NCBI RefSeq assembly: GCF_030272615.1
Contig: NC_081406.1
Location: forward strand, 246,197,218 to 246,261,217
Length of the DNA: 64,000 nucleotides
Direction: 5' to 3'
Source of the DNA: Cryptomeria japonica
Lineage: Eukaryota > Streptophyta > Pinopsida > Cupressales > Cupressaceae
Part shown: positions 22,397 through 34,978 of the stretch, one piece after another
Layout: every line of letters begins with the position of its first letter
How positions within the stretch are numbered: the stretch's first letter is position 1
Notes under the pieces: generated by a model
What the model was told of the DNA's origin: nothing
Seen by the model: only the letters and a program-made list of their open reading frames with translations
The model's database searches: none
Position numbers and translations under genes: made by a program

Positions 22397-24073
22397 TTAT
22401 CTGAAATTATCTTCTCCTTCCGGTTCCGGTTTCCCAGTCTTCTTAGGAATTAAGGCAAAACACACATTCTCATGTCTTAGTCCATCCATGAATTTCCTTC
22501 CATCTACTAAACAGATTCTAGCATTCGTATAGACTTCATTCTTCAAAGGTTCCTCCAAAGGCAACAAGGTTTGGTTCATCCCATTGGCCACAATAGTGTA
22601 TGTATTCTTCCTCCCATCATGTACTGCCTGCTTATCAAACTGCCAAGGTCTACCCAACAAAAGATGATAAATATCCATAGGCATACTATCACACAAGACT
22701 TCATCATGATAATTCCCAATTTTCAATTTCACTAAACATTGTTCATCCTGAATCCATGCTATATGATAAGGCTTAGGGTGTTTCAATCTCTCCAAATTCA
22801 ACTTATTCACCATCTCTTCTGAAACAAGATTATTTGAACTACCACTATCAATAACAACTTTACAACACTTATAAGATACCTTACATCTGGTATTGAACAG
22901 TATTTTCCTCTGCAAGGGCTTTTCATCTCTTCTGGTATGACACAAAGCTCTCCTCATCACCAATAGTTCTCCATCTTCCGGTTTATTGTTTGATCCAGTG
23001 GGATTTTCTTCTACCACTGTTGCTCTTCTGGTAGTATCTGTCTTCTCACACTCGAATGCATGATGTCCTTCTCCTCCACACTTAAAGAAGGTTCCTCTGA
23101 ATGTCCTCTTGTCTTGTCTTCCAAAGTTCTCATTCCGGTAACCATCTGGTTCTCTCCTTCGATAGAAATTTCTCTCATCCTTCCGGTATGAATTACCTTC
23201 TTTGCTCACTTCCTTGTCCTTGTTCTGATCTGTAATGGTTCCTCTTTCTCTGGTATATCCTCTTCCTCCTTGAAATCTTCCTCCGGTAATCTTCCTCCTC
23301 TACCTCTCTATCTCTGTTCATGTCTTTTGTTTAACTTCTCTCCTGCCTTTAGGGCATACTGGTAAGGTTCTCAACACTCTCCAATTTGATCATACTGAGT
23401 TCATCTTGTTAGACATCCACAATCCTTTCAAATATCTTGCAACTTGTTCAACTTCATCATCAACATGTCCGGATCTGATATTCAACTTGTAAAATGCTTT
23501 AGTGTACTCCTTCACACTAGATTCCTTCTGTCTCAAATTCTGCAACTTTCGGAACAGATCCACTTGATAATTCGCCCGCACAAACTTTGATTTCAACTTA
23601 GCAATCATCCGATCCCATGTCTTAATCTTCTCTTTACCTCTTCTCTGTCTATCAACTTGCAAATGCTACCACCAAAGAGATGCATGACCTTTGAACTGGG
23701 TACATGCATATTTCACCTTCCTCTCTTCTATAATGTTTTCAAAATCGAAATACTTATCCATCTCCAAGATCCAATCCATCAATTCATCCGAATCTAACTT
23801 CCCATCATATTCTGGTCGGGTAAAATGAGGTTTAGTATTCGCCCTACTCAAAACCCTAAAAAACCTTTCCTCATCTGGATCAACCGCCGGTAGGTTTGCT
23901 TGTTCTACCGGGGTTTCTTCTCCTTCATCTTCACTTACATGTTCAATATGTTGGCCTCTTGTCTGGGCTATCTCCACAACTTCTAACTGGGCTGCTATTC
24001 CTCGCAACATCTCCATCACAACAAGGTGTGCATTCCCACGCGCTCCACCATTCCTAGCCCTTGTTTGTACCAT
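22397..24073 (-). pseudogene. gypsy gag and aspartic protease
   Basis: Begins MVQTRARNGGARGN at 24073. The capsid region covers 23390-24000 (CTQFKGHASLWW; later YTKAFYKLNIRSGHVDDEV), broken by one stop at about 23666 and further stops near 23300-23390. The zinc knuckle is at 23060-23110 but lacks the first cysteine: FFKCGGEGHHAFEC. Protease follows with VVIDSGSSNNLVSEEMV (catalytic DSG) and LLLGRPWQFDKQAVHDGRKN. It would form the particle shell and mature the polyprotein. The same unusual knuckle occurs in the element at 55.9-59.6 kb. Confidence 0.85.
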
Positions 24074-24166
24074 CGTTCATGCTAGTCCTCTGCAGCTGCA
24101 GGTTGGATCCGCAATTCACCACCCTACAACAAAATTTCAGGACACACAACCTCCAGAACGAAACTT

Positions 24167-24179
24167 CACTCTAATACCA
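24167..24179 (-). promoter_or_regulatory. primer-binding site, initiator Met tRNA type
   Basis: On the minus strand TGGTATTAGAGTG, two bases inside the 5' LTR. It differs from the common plant initiator-Met primer site TGGTATCAGAGC at two positions, consistent with decay. Confidence 0.7.
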
Positions 24180-24181
24180 CT

Positions 24182-24966
24182 TGAAGTAGTCACCAGTGAG
24201 GAGGGACCTCAAAGAGATCAATATGGACCAGTCAGCAAGAGTAAACACAACGAAAACACAAAGATATGATGGAGACAATGTAGAAAAAATTGTTTTATTG
24301 CATGAAATTTGATAACATCCAACCGGTAACAACCGGGTTCCAACATACTGGCTCACATGCCTGGTAGAATAGGTCACAACTGGGACCTTGAATCTTATGA
24401 TCTATCTTCTATGCATAGTCTAGCTATCTGGTTCTCTGATTAATTCTAATGCGTAATTATAAATATATATATCGATCCAAAGGATCTAGTCTTCCCAAAA
24501 GGGATCAAAACCCAAAAAACAAGACCTAATGTGCAAAATAAACAAGGTCGGGCTCTGCCAAGAGATTCCTCCGGAAAATCCAAAGGATGAAAAGTAGATC
24601 GCGAGAAAAGGTCGGCCACACACCAAGGAACATCGAAATCAACGTCCAAGGCTCCGCAAGCTTCGGAATGGGTTCCGGTAGATCACCAGAATAGGTCCAG
24701 GCAATCGGTAACAAAGGAATAACCAGTAACAAGAAAATGTCATGGAAACCGGTAGCGATATCTTGCCAAAAAATGATCCAAATGTGATGCAATCTCGAAG
24801 GAAGAAAGATGATCAAGTCTTCAAGTAGAATCCAACTCCACAAGATCCGGTGAGCCAAACTGGGTCACATAGAAAGGAAAACTGAAATTGCAAACATAAA
24901 ACAAACAGAAAGGAAAATTGTTTGGTTGATGCAAGATTGCTGTGAATCGGGGATGCTCCTGCATCA
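24182..24966 (-). repeat. 5' LTR of gypsy element
   Basis: Partner of 18808-19579. On the minus strand it starts TGATGCAGGAGC at 24966 and ends CTACTTCA at 24182, two bases before the primer-binding site. Its start closely resembles the LTR start of the element at 55883, indicating related families. Confidence 0.88.
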
Positions 24967-27900
24967 ATTAAGAGGCGATGGTGGGTAATTTAGATGTCTA
25001 AGTGACAACCTTAGAAAACACCACAAATTAGATTGCGTAAAATTATAATTTGATAACCAGGAAGAGCACACGAATAACCAACAAGAGGGAGTGAGCCAGG
25101 AACAATCGTCCATGAGAAGACATGTTTGATAGAAGTGCATTCTTAGAAGACAATAAATGGAAAAAGTTTATGTAAAATAAGAGCACTGTCCAGTTTAAGT
25201 CAAAATAATTGAAATCGATCCTTGTAAAGGGCGAATAATTGTTGAATTTTAAAATACATATATATAAACAAATGAATATTTATTTTAGTGTGCGTAATAT
25301 GAAAGAGACACAATATTTCCTTCACACATCTCAAGATGTCCAATTTTAATGCCCCTCCAAGGAACCCAACAAGATAAAAGAAAAATAAGCTCAAGTTTGC
25401 ATAGATTTTTTTTTTTGTTGAAGTATTAAGTGCAAACTTGCATGTATCAAAAGATTACTAAGCTCAAACCTTTAGATTAGGTCAAATTATCGTTAATTGA
25501 CAACACAAGCATAAGTCTTGTTGATGTGTTTTTTAGACACCTCTAACATAGAATAAAATACCATGGCATCTTATCCTCTCTTGAACAAAATCTTCCCAAA
25601 TGCTAAACTATGTGATCAATGGCAAGACTCCAAGGTTTCTACTATCATGTCTTGACTCTTGGATAACTCAATGGCTAATGTGTTTTGCTGGTAATCCAAG
25701 GGGACTTACGTTGTACATGAATGCTTGAATGTTGTTGGAACTTGATCATTTGATATTGCAATCTTGTGATGCTTTATCTCCTAAAGTAACTTGAATTGGA
25801 AAAAAAAGAACAAAAGGAGAAGGGTTTAGGAAGCTAGTCTAATCCTAGGAATGTAAGTAGTGAATGACTTGGACATGACTCTACTAGACTTTGCTTTGAC
25901 ATTAATGAACAATTCCACAAAGCTAGTGCAATCTTCTAAGGTAAATATGTGATGTTCAAATTACCACCAACAACATAGACACCATCAAGGAAATGCATAT
26001 CAATATGCAGATAGCAATTAAAGCTAAGCTTGAATGAGGATTCCGGTTGACCACGCAAGGCAAGTTTACAATAATCAAATTGCTAGTAGTATGGATATGC
26101 AAATTTCACAATTAATCATCCACACAATATTTCATTCAATTAACCATCATTGAAACAAATGAGAAGTAGAGACCATGCAATGTGTTGAATCAACATACGC
26201 AACTCACCATAACTTGAATGAAAAACAATAAGTCTTCCAAGAAGATCTCGACAATAATCTTTACCTTCTCTCCTAATTTCCTTCTACTCTAAATTCTAAT
26301 TCCTAATTGCCTTAGCAACTATTATTCTACTCTTCTAACATTAATCTTTACAAATGAGAGGGCTAAGCCCTTTATAGAAGTCTCATGACAATGAATGACT
26401 CAGATTGATTCACAATCAATGGCCAACGTCGAAAGATAGAAACCATAATTTAGGTTCATTACAACCACTATTACATTGGCCAATGCAAGATGAGTATGGG
26501 TAAGATAAATAATATTTGATGTAGTTCCACATGTCACTTGTTCCTTTCTTGAATGAATGTTTACTTGGAACCCTTTGATTGGATGAATGGTGACTGGAAT
26601 GCCATCTCAACTTGCCTTGTAGATTTGATCACTTTGCCTTGAACATTCTTCATGATGTTTGGAATTCCATGTGATAGTTTGCATTTCCTCCTTGAACTAT
26701 TTCCTCCTTAACATTATTTTATTTTGAAATCCCTTGATGTAGTTCCTACTTATAATGTGGAATCCCAATGCTCATGTCTTGGATTTGTCTTTCCCTCCTT
26801 TGTTCACCATCACGGTGAAGTTTTAGTCCTCATCTTTGCTTTTTTGAAATCCTTGTCTTGAAATCCTCTTCCCATCCTTGAAATGCTGATCTTCCTCATT
26901 CACATTTGTGATGTTTCCCTTACAATATGCCTATAGAGTTTTTTGAATTTGAACCTTGATTCCTCCTCATAGCATTATTTGTTTTTTCATTCTTGCATTT
27001 CACTTGGTTGTCATCTTGGAGTTGATCCTTCATCATTTGTTGCTTTGAAGTGTTGAGCCCTTGGTATTGTTGCAAGATGCATCCTCTTTCACCTCAAGCC
27101 TTGATAATCATGCTTCCCTTCCTTGTAGCAGACCTATAAAGCAAACAAATATCGAATCAAACAACTATGAAATGAATGAAAGCACCATCAATCCTTTCAC
27201 CACATGGGAATGGGAACTTGATTTTCTTAGGGATTCATAAATCCTTAATTCCTTTTATTCTTTAATAATGTTGAACTCTTAATGGAAAATCGAATCCCAT
27301 GGGGACCAATTTCATGTTAAATTGAGTCTTCATTAGTGGGAATTTGCTGGTCATACGGACTACTTTGTCATTGGCCCTTATTTCAATTGCTTTGTCTGAT
27401 AGGGACAAATCATTTTGCACATCCCCTTTCAATCTCTTCACAAACTTAGTTCCCAAGTGGAGAATCGACCTCCATAGGGACTATTTAGTCCTTATCATTA
27501 TTGCAACTCCTCATTGATCTCTGAGTGGAAAATAGAACCTCATAGGGACTTTGTTCCCAACCTTTGTCCCAACTTGTGATAGCTAATTTGAACAAGTAAT
27601 TTTCCAGAATTAACTTAGGTTCTGATTTCAATTGATTTTCTGACTTATTAGCTTTCTAAAATCATAAAATTGAAACTATGTAATGTTGATTATGAAAAAT
27701 ATAAAGGATTTGATCAAAATTTGGAAATTTCGCCTTAAGGAAACCTAATTATTCAGAATTAAGAAAGGTCTGATTTTAATTTGTAGGTTTGAAATATCCT
27801 CCAAACTTAGAAAATTGAATGATGTTACAATCCAATTCATTGTCCAAGTCAGATTTATGAGTGTAAAAGTTTGAAAAATTCTCAAAAAATTGAAACTACA

Positions 27901-30900
27901 TCCTTAACTCTGAAAGTGGAATGATAAATCTGCAAAGCTCAATTATTTGGGTTTGATTTCTAAGTCTCAAAGGTTTGAGACAAGGTCAGTAAATTTCCCC
28001 CCTTGCAATCAATAGGTCTGGTCTTTGACTAGCCTGGAATTTCTTTCTTATGTGATTCAAGTGGCTATTTATGCTGATTGGAAAATGGTGCAATTTTCCT
28101 TGGATGCAAAGACGTTTTTAGTTAATGATGTCGCTTTCAATGGTGCTACAAAATGTCTCTAATGGTGGCACAATATCCTCTTTAATGGTGACACCATATG
28201 GTCTCCAATGGTGGCTCAATCTCCTCTATACCTTAGATGATCTTCAAGCCTCCTCTCTTCCAACTCACTTAACCTTGAATCAACAATTTAATGATATTAT
28301 ATTGCTTGCTAGCATATGTTTTTATTCAGCATTTCACCTTTCACTTTCACCATAATGAATGTGGGATAAAAAAGAATATTGCCTCAACAAGGTGGTAAAA
28401 ATGATACGAATGGGGAGACTTAAATTTGATCTTATTTCCCTTTGATTTTGTCCACCAAATGGAATGGTGGAGAATTGCTTTCCATGGGGACATATTTGTC
28501 CTTGAAATTTCATGTAATTTTGATTTCCAACCCCTTGGTGGAAAATTGTTGGCTATTGGGACACCTAATTTTCAATGAAATTCAATCATCTCCTTGTAAT
28601 TATTGCCTCAAGTGGAAAATTGATGCCCATCAGGACTCACAATTTTAGTTAAATTATTGCAATTCAACCCCAAGTGGAGAATCAACCTCCATCAAGACAC
28701 ATTATTTTTGCTTTACTTTGGTCATTTTTCCCTCAAGTGGAAAATTGTGGGTCATCAAACTCATTTTCCTGTTACATCTTCACCTTTGTGAGCCTAATGG
28801 AAAAATGACCTCCATCGAGACTCATCATTTCCATTGTTTTTTCCTGAGTGGAAATTCTTCAGTCATCGAGACTTTCCACAAAAACATCTTCATTTGCTTG
28901 AAAACTAAGTCCTAGAGTGGAAATTCAACCTCCATGAGGACTTTTCTTGTCCTGAACATTAAATTGGTGCTTTGATGCTCGAAATGGAGTAGAAAACCAT
29001 CCACCATCGGGACTTTATGCATTTTCATCTTGATTGCTCAGTGGAGAAACACCTTCCATTGAGACTTTGTCAATTATGACTTAATTGCTCAGTGGAAAAA
29101 TATCCCTCATCAAGACTTAGCTGATTTTCATGTATTTTGAGTCCACAATTACCCAATTTCATCAATTTATGCTGTCGACATTCTATTTCCATTGGGACTT
29201 TACGAATTTTCCCAAGTTTTCAAGGGTGGAAAATTGAATTCTATCTAGACTTTATGAATTTTTGGGTTCATTTCACCTCTTAGGAGTGAAAAAATGACTC
29301 ATATGGGGACTTTTAGCATTTTCACACAAAATTCACATCAATTTGCAACGTTTTCATCATTTTCACCCACATTTAAAGGGAAAGTGGAAATTTAATGTTC
29401 ATGAGGACAAATTGACATGTTAAAGTGACTTAACACTTAGGATCATTTCCTTGCAATTTTAACACCCTTCTTGCATTTTGACATGACACTCTCTCATAAA
29501 CAAAAGCAAATACTAGGAAATTATTGCTAAACTAAGACAACCTAAGCAAAAAAGTGGGGTCCCCATTTGCAATGTGGCGATGCGTGAAAATGTCACAATA
29601 ATTCTATACACCCAAAACTTCAACCAGAAAAAGGAAAGGTCTCCCAAACTCTAGGACAAGGTCATTGATGTGATTAGGATCACACAAGACCATTCTCAAA
29701 GTTGCAAGATGTGATTTGACAAACATGACCACCTGCAAGGTCTTGGGTGTCACTAATGAGTTATAGCAAAACCCTAGATGCAATTGGATTCTCTCGACAC
29801 CATCCAAGTTCAATTAAAACATACTCAACAAACCTCTGAGGGTTCCTTGATGTTGCTACCTTCGCACTGCATCCGAAATTGGGTCAAATTGACACCTTTA
29901 GCTCCCATAAACATGTCCAGATTGAATATTCAAACCTAGGCTCTTGTCTTGGAACTAGACATTGCAAAATGAAACTTGCACGTTTTGGGGACACTATCTT
30001 GATGTGCATGTGTCCTTGACTCGATCATTGGACCTTGATTCATTCTAGCGTCCTTCGGATTGGTGAACTCACATTGCCATCCTTTGAGACACGCATATAT
30101 CCGAACTATTTAGCTTTCCGGCTGGACAATTTGGTTTCTTGGACACTCCAAAACCCTTGGTGAAGTCAAAATACCCACACGACACTCAAATCAAGAGAAT
30201 TGGATGAAAATGTGTGGAAACGAAGTAATAATCATGCCATTGAGTCACCTAGTGACACCTATAAGACAAGTCAAGAATTGGGTGAACTCAAAACATACTC
30301 ACTCCACCCAAAAATTCTCAAAATTGACTCCATGACACTCATGGGTGTTTGAACTATCTAGAAACCAAGTTGAGAGACTTTGGGACACCCTACGAGTTGT
30401 CCCGATAGAGCCTGAAATGACTCCAATTCACACTAAATCACACTAACTTGGTCAAGAATTCATGACCACAACAAGAGACAACTAAATCAACCTCTAATTA
30501 TACTCATGACTTGTCAATTTAGAGCACTAAGTTCCTACAACATAGCCATATATCATTAAGAAATGATGAACATACAAGATCATAACTCGTGCCTAATTCG
30601 AATACTAGAGCATGTAAGATTACACTAATCCAAATTAATAGATACCATTACATCCAACAAATCCTTGAGTGTCACTACATACATAATTAATGTTTACAAT
30701 ACATGGTTCAGTATACAAATAATTACAATCTTACAAGAAGGAGAGAATGAGAATGAACAAGTGTTGAGGAAAGTGGACGAACTCTCCAAGCTTACGATCC
30801 AAATCCATCGGTCTCCAACGATGGTTTGCAATCCTACCCGACCATGTGGTACCCTTAGGTCCACCTCACTGTGCTCGTGGAGATAGTCACATGGCCCAAA

Positions 30901-33377
30901 CAATCATACAAGCATACAAGCGGGAGTAATAGGCTTACACAAATGCAACACTCATTAGGGAGCACACATTCAACATGAGCAACTCAACCAAAGCAAGGAC
31001 CACAATGAAACATCAAGAAAAGAAACACCATCCACAATGTATCACCACCATCATAGAGCAACAATTAAATAAGAATGGTTCCTAAGCAACAAAAGAAAAC
31101 ATCAAAGGAGAGAGGAAGCATCCCCAATTGACAATAACAAGATCAAGGAGGCACCATCAAAGGAAACACCAATTTGGCCATCCCACATGATTTACAATGC
31201 AATAACCAAATTGCTCAACAACAATAAATTCATTGGGTGCTACTCAAACTACCAAGACCTAGATACTGGAGTGATAGTGTAGGGAGTGTCATTGTGTGTT
31301 CTCATGAGGATACACCACACAACTAAGCATTCTCTCATATAGATGAGAATGATGATCATGCAATTCCCAACACAACATGTGTTGGCATACCTCTCTAGAT
31401 AAGAACCTATGCCTACATGATCGGGCATGCCTTCCCAATACATCCTTGGCCTCATACTAGCACTCAAGGCATGATAGGGGCAACCAATTATCCTATTTAA
31501 TTTTTAACCCATCCCAAGATTATAATTATGTTTCCACTTGGTTAAGAGACTCCTCAACATGATTGCCCGAGTGTCACGTACGGGCCAGGTATGTGTTAGG
31601 AGTCATGTTGGGGTAGCTCCACTCTACTACCTAGAACTAAGCTCATCCCATTCAATCAAATGAGGAATAAAAATAACACACAATGTCACAATTCACTTGC
31701 CATTTTCAAAGGATTCCAATTCGGATTTCAAGGCACTATTGCCCAATGAATCCTCAAATTACACATATGCATACAATTGCCCATTTGGGCATAAGATAAT
31801 GGAGATGGATCTCATACAATCCCAATATGAAATTTCCATATATAAATACACGATCCCACATAATAAAATCCATTTGTAATCATCAAAATTCACTTTTAGA
31901 CAAATCTCATTTTGGACTAAAAACTAGTCCAAGAGGCCATCAAAATTGATGGACCTCCAAAACACATAAAATTCAACCTGCCCATAACAAAAAACAAAAA
32001 GAGACTCATTTGAGGAAATATGTACAACAACACGATTCCAAAATGAATATCACCAAATATTCAATCTACACAAAATTGGGCAGCATTTCGTTTCACAAAA
32101 CTAGGTTTTCAAATAAAAATTGAGATCTTTTAGTTTAAATAATGAAAATGTTTAGATTCCAAAAGAAAGTATGTTCTATTTGATTACACTAATAATTTGC
32201 AATAGATTTCAAGCAATAAGATGGACAAAGTAAGGAGAAATTAAATTTCCTACTTCTCAAATTGCCAAAAACTTCAAATGGAGATCAAATTCCACACACC
32301 AAAAATGAGGGCACAAAAGCGGACCAACAAGAAGCATTTCCCAAGACAAATCCAACGAGGTGTCACTCGTAAAAATTCTCCAACTAAAACTTTCACAATC
32401 AATCAATTGAATTTCCAAAGTAGGGTTTTTTTTGAGAGTACAATGAAGAAAAATAGACTAAGTCCTCCAAAAATGAACCTCAATTCATAATATAAACTCA
32501 CTTTTTGGGTGAGGGATTAAAATAATATAAAATCCAATTAAGACTTAAATATTAAATAAACCCCAAAATGACCCCAATAAACATATCATGCAATTTTCAT
32601 CATTTCAAATGCTCATAAGGCATATTTTTACAATTAAATATTAAATCAACCCATTAATATTAAAATATCATTAATATACATAAATTCAATGACAATAATT
32701 CACAATTGATTGACTATGCACAAATAATCGTTACAGGCCGACTAAACACGATGATTGGGTTTTTTGAAAGCTACCAACTGTGGTAGTCGAGGCTCAAATA
32801 ATAAAATGCAAGGAAGTTGTCCTTATTATGGGACGATGGGTTTTGGCTTAGGGTATTTTGGCCAGTGTGCTATCTCCCATTAACTAACATTGGGGAAATG
32901 GACACGCTTAGATCTATGGAGCTAGGTGGAGTCGATGCTCTATACCTGCATCAATAATACAACAATATATTTGCACATGCATAATATAACAAAATGCATA
33001 TATAATCATTCTCCAATTGGGGTCACATAATAACATTGTTAGTAACATGGTATCTCATCAATTGTATCTATAAGTATTTAATCTCCTTAGTAAAATAATA
33101 TAGGATAAATATAACTTATTACTTTTAAATCAACCAATCAAGTTAACATTAGTTGTCTCATTCTAATCATTAATCAAATCAATATTTGTATCAACATCTT
33201 AAATATGGTAACCCCAAATAATAACATTAGTCTATCTCAATCATCAAAGCACAACTGGTCCACATCACACTATAACAACAACCATAATGGGTCTAGTATC
33301 CAAATTAGGTATGAAATAAACAATAGCACAATGGTTCTCACAACCAGGCACACGAAATGAAGCACGTACCTCAATGT
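24967..33377. other. 8.4 kb without recognisable gene
   Basis: No protein domain, LTR pair or RNA gene was recognised on either strand. Open frames are short and without coding character. The stretch has transposon-like texture and contains the periodic repeat at 27270-29410; it may be long-terminal-repeat or untranslated sequence of a large element whose coding part is gone. Confidence 0.5.
27270..29410. repeat. degenerate periodic repeat, ~60-70 bp spacing
   Basis: A motif of the form AGTGGAAAATTGACCTCCAT followed by CGGGACTTT recurs about 17 times, for example near 27280, 27461, 27522, 28465, 28535, 28610, 28672, 28736, 28797, 28850, 28916, 29040, 29092, 29222, 29284 and 29385. Spacing is densest (60-70 bp) between 28460 and 29410. 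Copies have diverged in every position but keep GTGGAAA and GGGACTT or variants. It has no coding frame. It is best described as an old minisatellite-like array. Confidence 0.7.
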
Positions 33378-33464
33378 AACAATATAATCAAGAAAAAAAT
33401 CCAAGACATCTGGGCCTTCTTTTGACATGACTCTTCGTTCCCACAAGGGTGGAACTAAAAACAA

Positions 33465-33880
33465 ATCTTGATTTTTCTTTTTGGTGGGTTTCTGGCTGGA
33501 GTTTCTCTAGTCTTCTCTCTAATCTTTGGCTGCTTGTTGGTTTTTTGGCATCTTTTCTTTCAGGTTGTGGGAGCCTGTTGGTAAAACCCATATTGTGGAC
33601 TTGGTCCCGTTTTTTCTTTTGCTGGGCTTTAAGGTTTTATGTTTAATTTTCACCTTGGTTGGATTTTATGGTCTTTCTCTAGTTTTGGTTCAGGTTGTGG
33701 GAGCCTACTGTTAAAACCCATGTCTTTTTTTTTGGGAACTCTTTCCTTGGTTCGCTTTGTCTCTGTCCCATCTGTATTACATTGTATTTGTCTTCTATGG
33801 GGCTGTTTTGTTGTTGTGATCGGTTTGGCCTTAATGTCTTGTTAAGTCTAAACAGATCTTCTTTTGTAAAGGGTTTCTAG
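33465..33880 (+). other. LINE 3' UTR with internal duplication
   Basis: T-rich 3' UTR of LINE copy 2. A segment with CAGGTTGTGGGAGCCT and TTAAAACCCAT or GTAAAACCCAT occurs twice (near 33562 and 33690). Several short open frames here are accidental. Confidence 0.6.
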
Positions 33881-34596
33881 TGATAGTTCTGATACTTAAT
33901 GTTAAGTATAGATGCCAAGCTAATAAGATGAGAGGGGGGGTGAATCATACAAACTTAATCTTCCAGAAAAATAACAGATTCAACCTCAGTAACATATACT
34001 TCAGTAATATAACCAAAACCGCTAAACATGCAAACTTCATTCACGACATACCAATCATTTAATCATAACCAGCTCATCAACTTCCTTCATTAAATAATGC
34101 TTTTATTCATTCAATGCATTCTGTTATTACTCGGTTGCAACTTGGTAAATACTAAACTTCACTCAGTAGACATTCTGCCTTCATTAACTGATAGCGATAA
34201 CCGTAGGGTTTACTGACTAGGTTCTTTGCTCGGTAACATAGTATAGTATCAACCTTACAATCAACAACATATGTAGGATATCAAAACAATCAACACATCA
34301 TGATCTCATCATTGTTTAACTTGGTAATAGTTGCCCACTGAATAACTTATTCCTCCCCTTATTCATCACATTCTTTCTGTGTCTTTTACCGACATCTTTA
34401 TACTCATCAAATCATACTTCTTAAGATATGGCAACATCATACTGAATTAGTAAATCAATTTCTTGACATCAATGACAAAATAATAATATTAAGACAGTAA
34501 ACATCCTTAATCAGTTATATCCATAATCATCAACAACCTTCTCAATATCCTTATTGAAATGCCAACACTCTCCCTTTGTCTGTTATAATGCCAACA
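33881..34596 (-). repeat. 3' LTR of copia element
   Basis: On the plus strand it starts TGATAGTTCTGATACTT and ends ATAATGCCAACA. It pairs with 39194-39936 throughout (for example CATTCTGCCTTCATTAAC). Confidence 0.9.
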
Positions 34597-34620
34597 ATCT
34601 CCCCCTTTGGCATTGATGGC
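34597..34620 (-). promoter_or_regulatory. polypurine tract region of copia element
   Basis: On the minus strand the sequence next to the 3' LTR contains AAAGGGGGAGAT, the plus-strand priming site for reverse transcription. All 24 bases here are identical to 43272-43295 in the pol-less element. Confidence 0.85.
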
Positions 34621-34978
34621 AAAACCAATTGATTTGACCTAATTGATTCAGATTGCTATTCTAAAATGTCGAAATGCTCTCCCCCTATCATCAGTCTTCT
34701 CCCCCATACATTAGTCTTCTCCCCTTTTCTTTAGTCTTCTCCCCCTTTGACAACAATGCCAAAAAGTAAAGAATTAAAACATAATTTCTTCCTGTATGAA
34801 GTGATTTCTTGCTGTTATGTGTCAACTTAGTTTCGGTTAGAGCATTTTATCTTCAATTCCTATTTCCTATTATTGTTTCCTACACACCTTTAGAAAACAT
34901 CCTAAAGTGTGTAAGTCAGCATCAACTCCTAAAAGATATTCTGTAGAGTCATCGAATTGATGCTTTCACCGAACTCGG

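Larger units (their letters stand above)
18808..24966 (-). mobile_element. Ty3/gypsy chromovirus with both LTRs
   Basis: Two LTRs of about 772 and 785 bp frame a minus-strand gag-protease-RT-RNase H-integrase-chromodomain polyprotein. On the minus strand the LTRs begin TGATGCAGGAGCATCC (3' LTR: TGATGTAGGAGCATC) and end in TTCA. Flanks carry ATTA at 18804-18807 and 24967-24970, a likely 4-bp target-site duplication. A primer site lies next to the 5' LTR. Coding regions contain several stops and frameshifts and an RT active-site change, so it is inactive. Confidence 0.9.

Noticed and set aside
25000-27000. A long LTR at the left of the gene-free region
   Set aside because: No matching second copy, TG...CA boundary pair or primer site was found in the window.
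27270-29410. CRISPR-like pattern of repeats and spacers
   Set aside because: The context is a plant nuclear genome, repeats are strongly diverged and no cas genes are present. It is treated as a degenerate periodic repeat.
33388-33880. Several overlapping short open frames on both strands
   Set aside because: This is the 3' UTR of the LINE copy; only the final ORF1 codons to about 33464 are coding.
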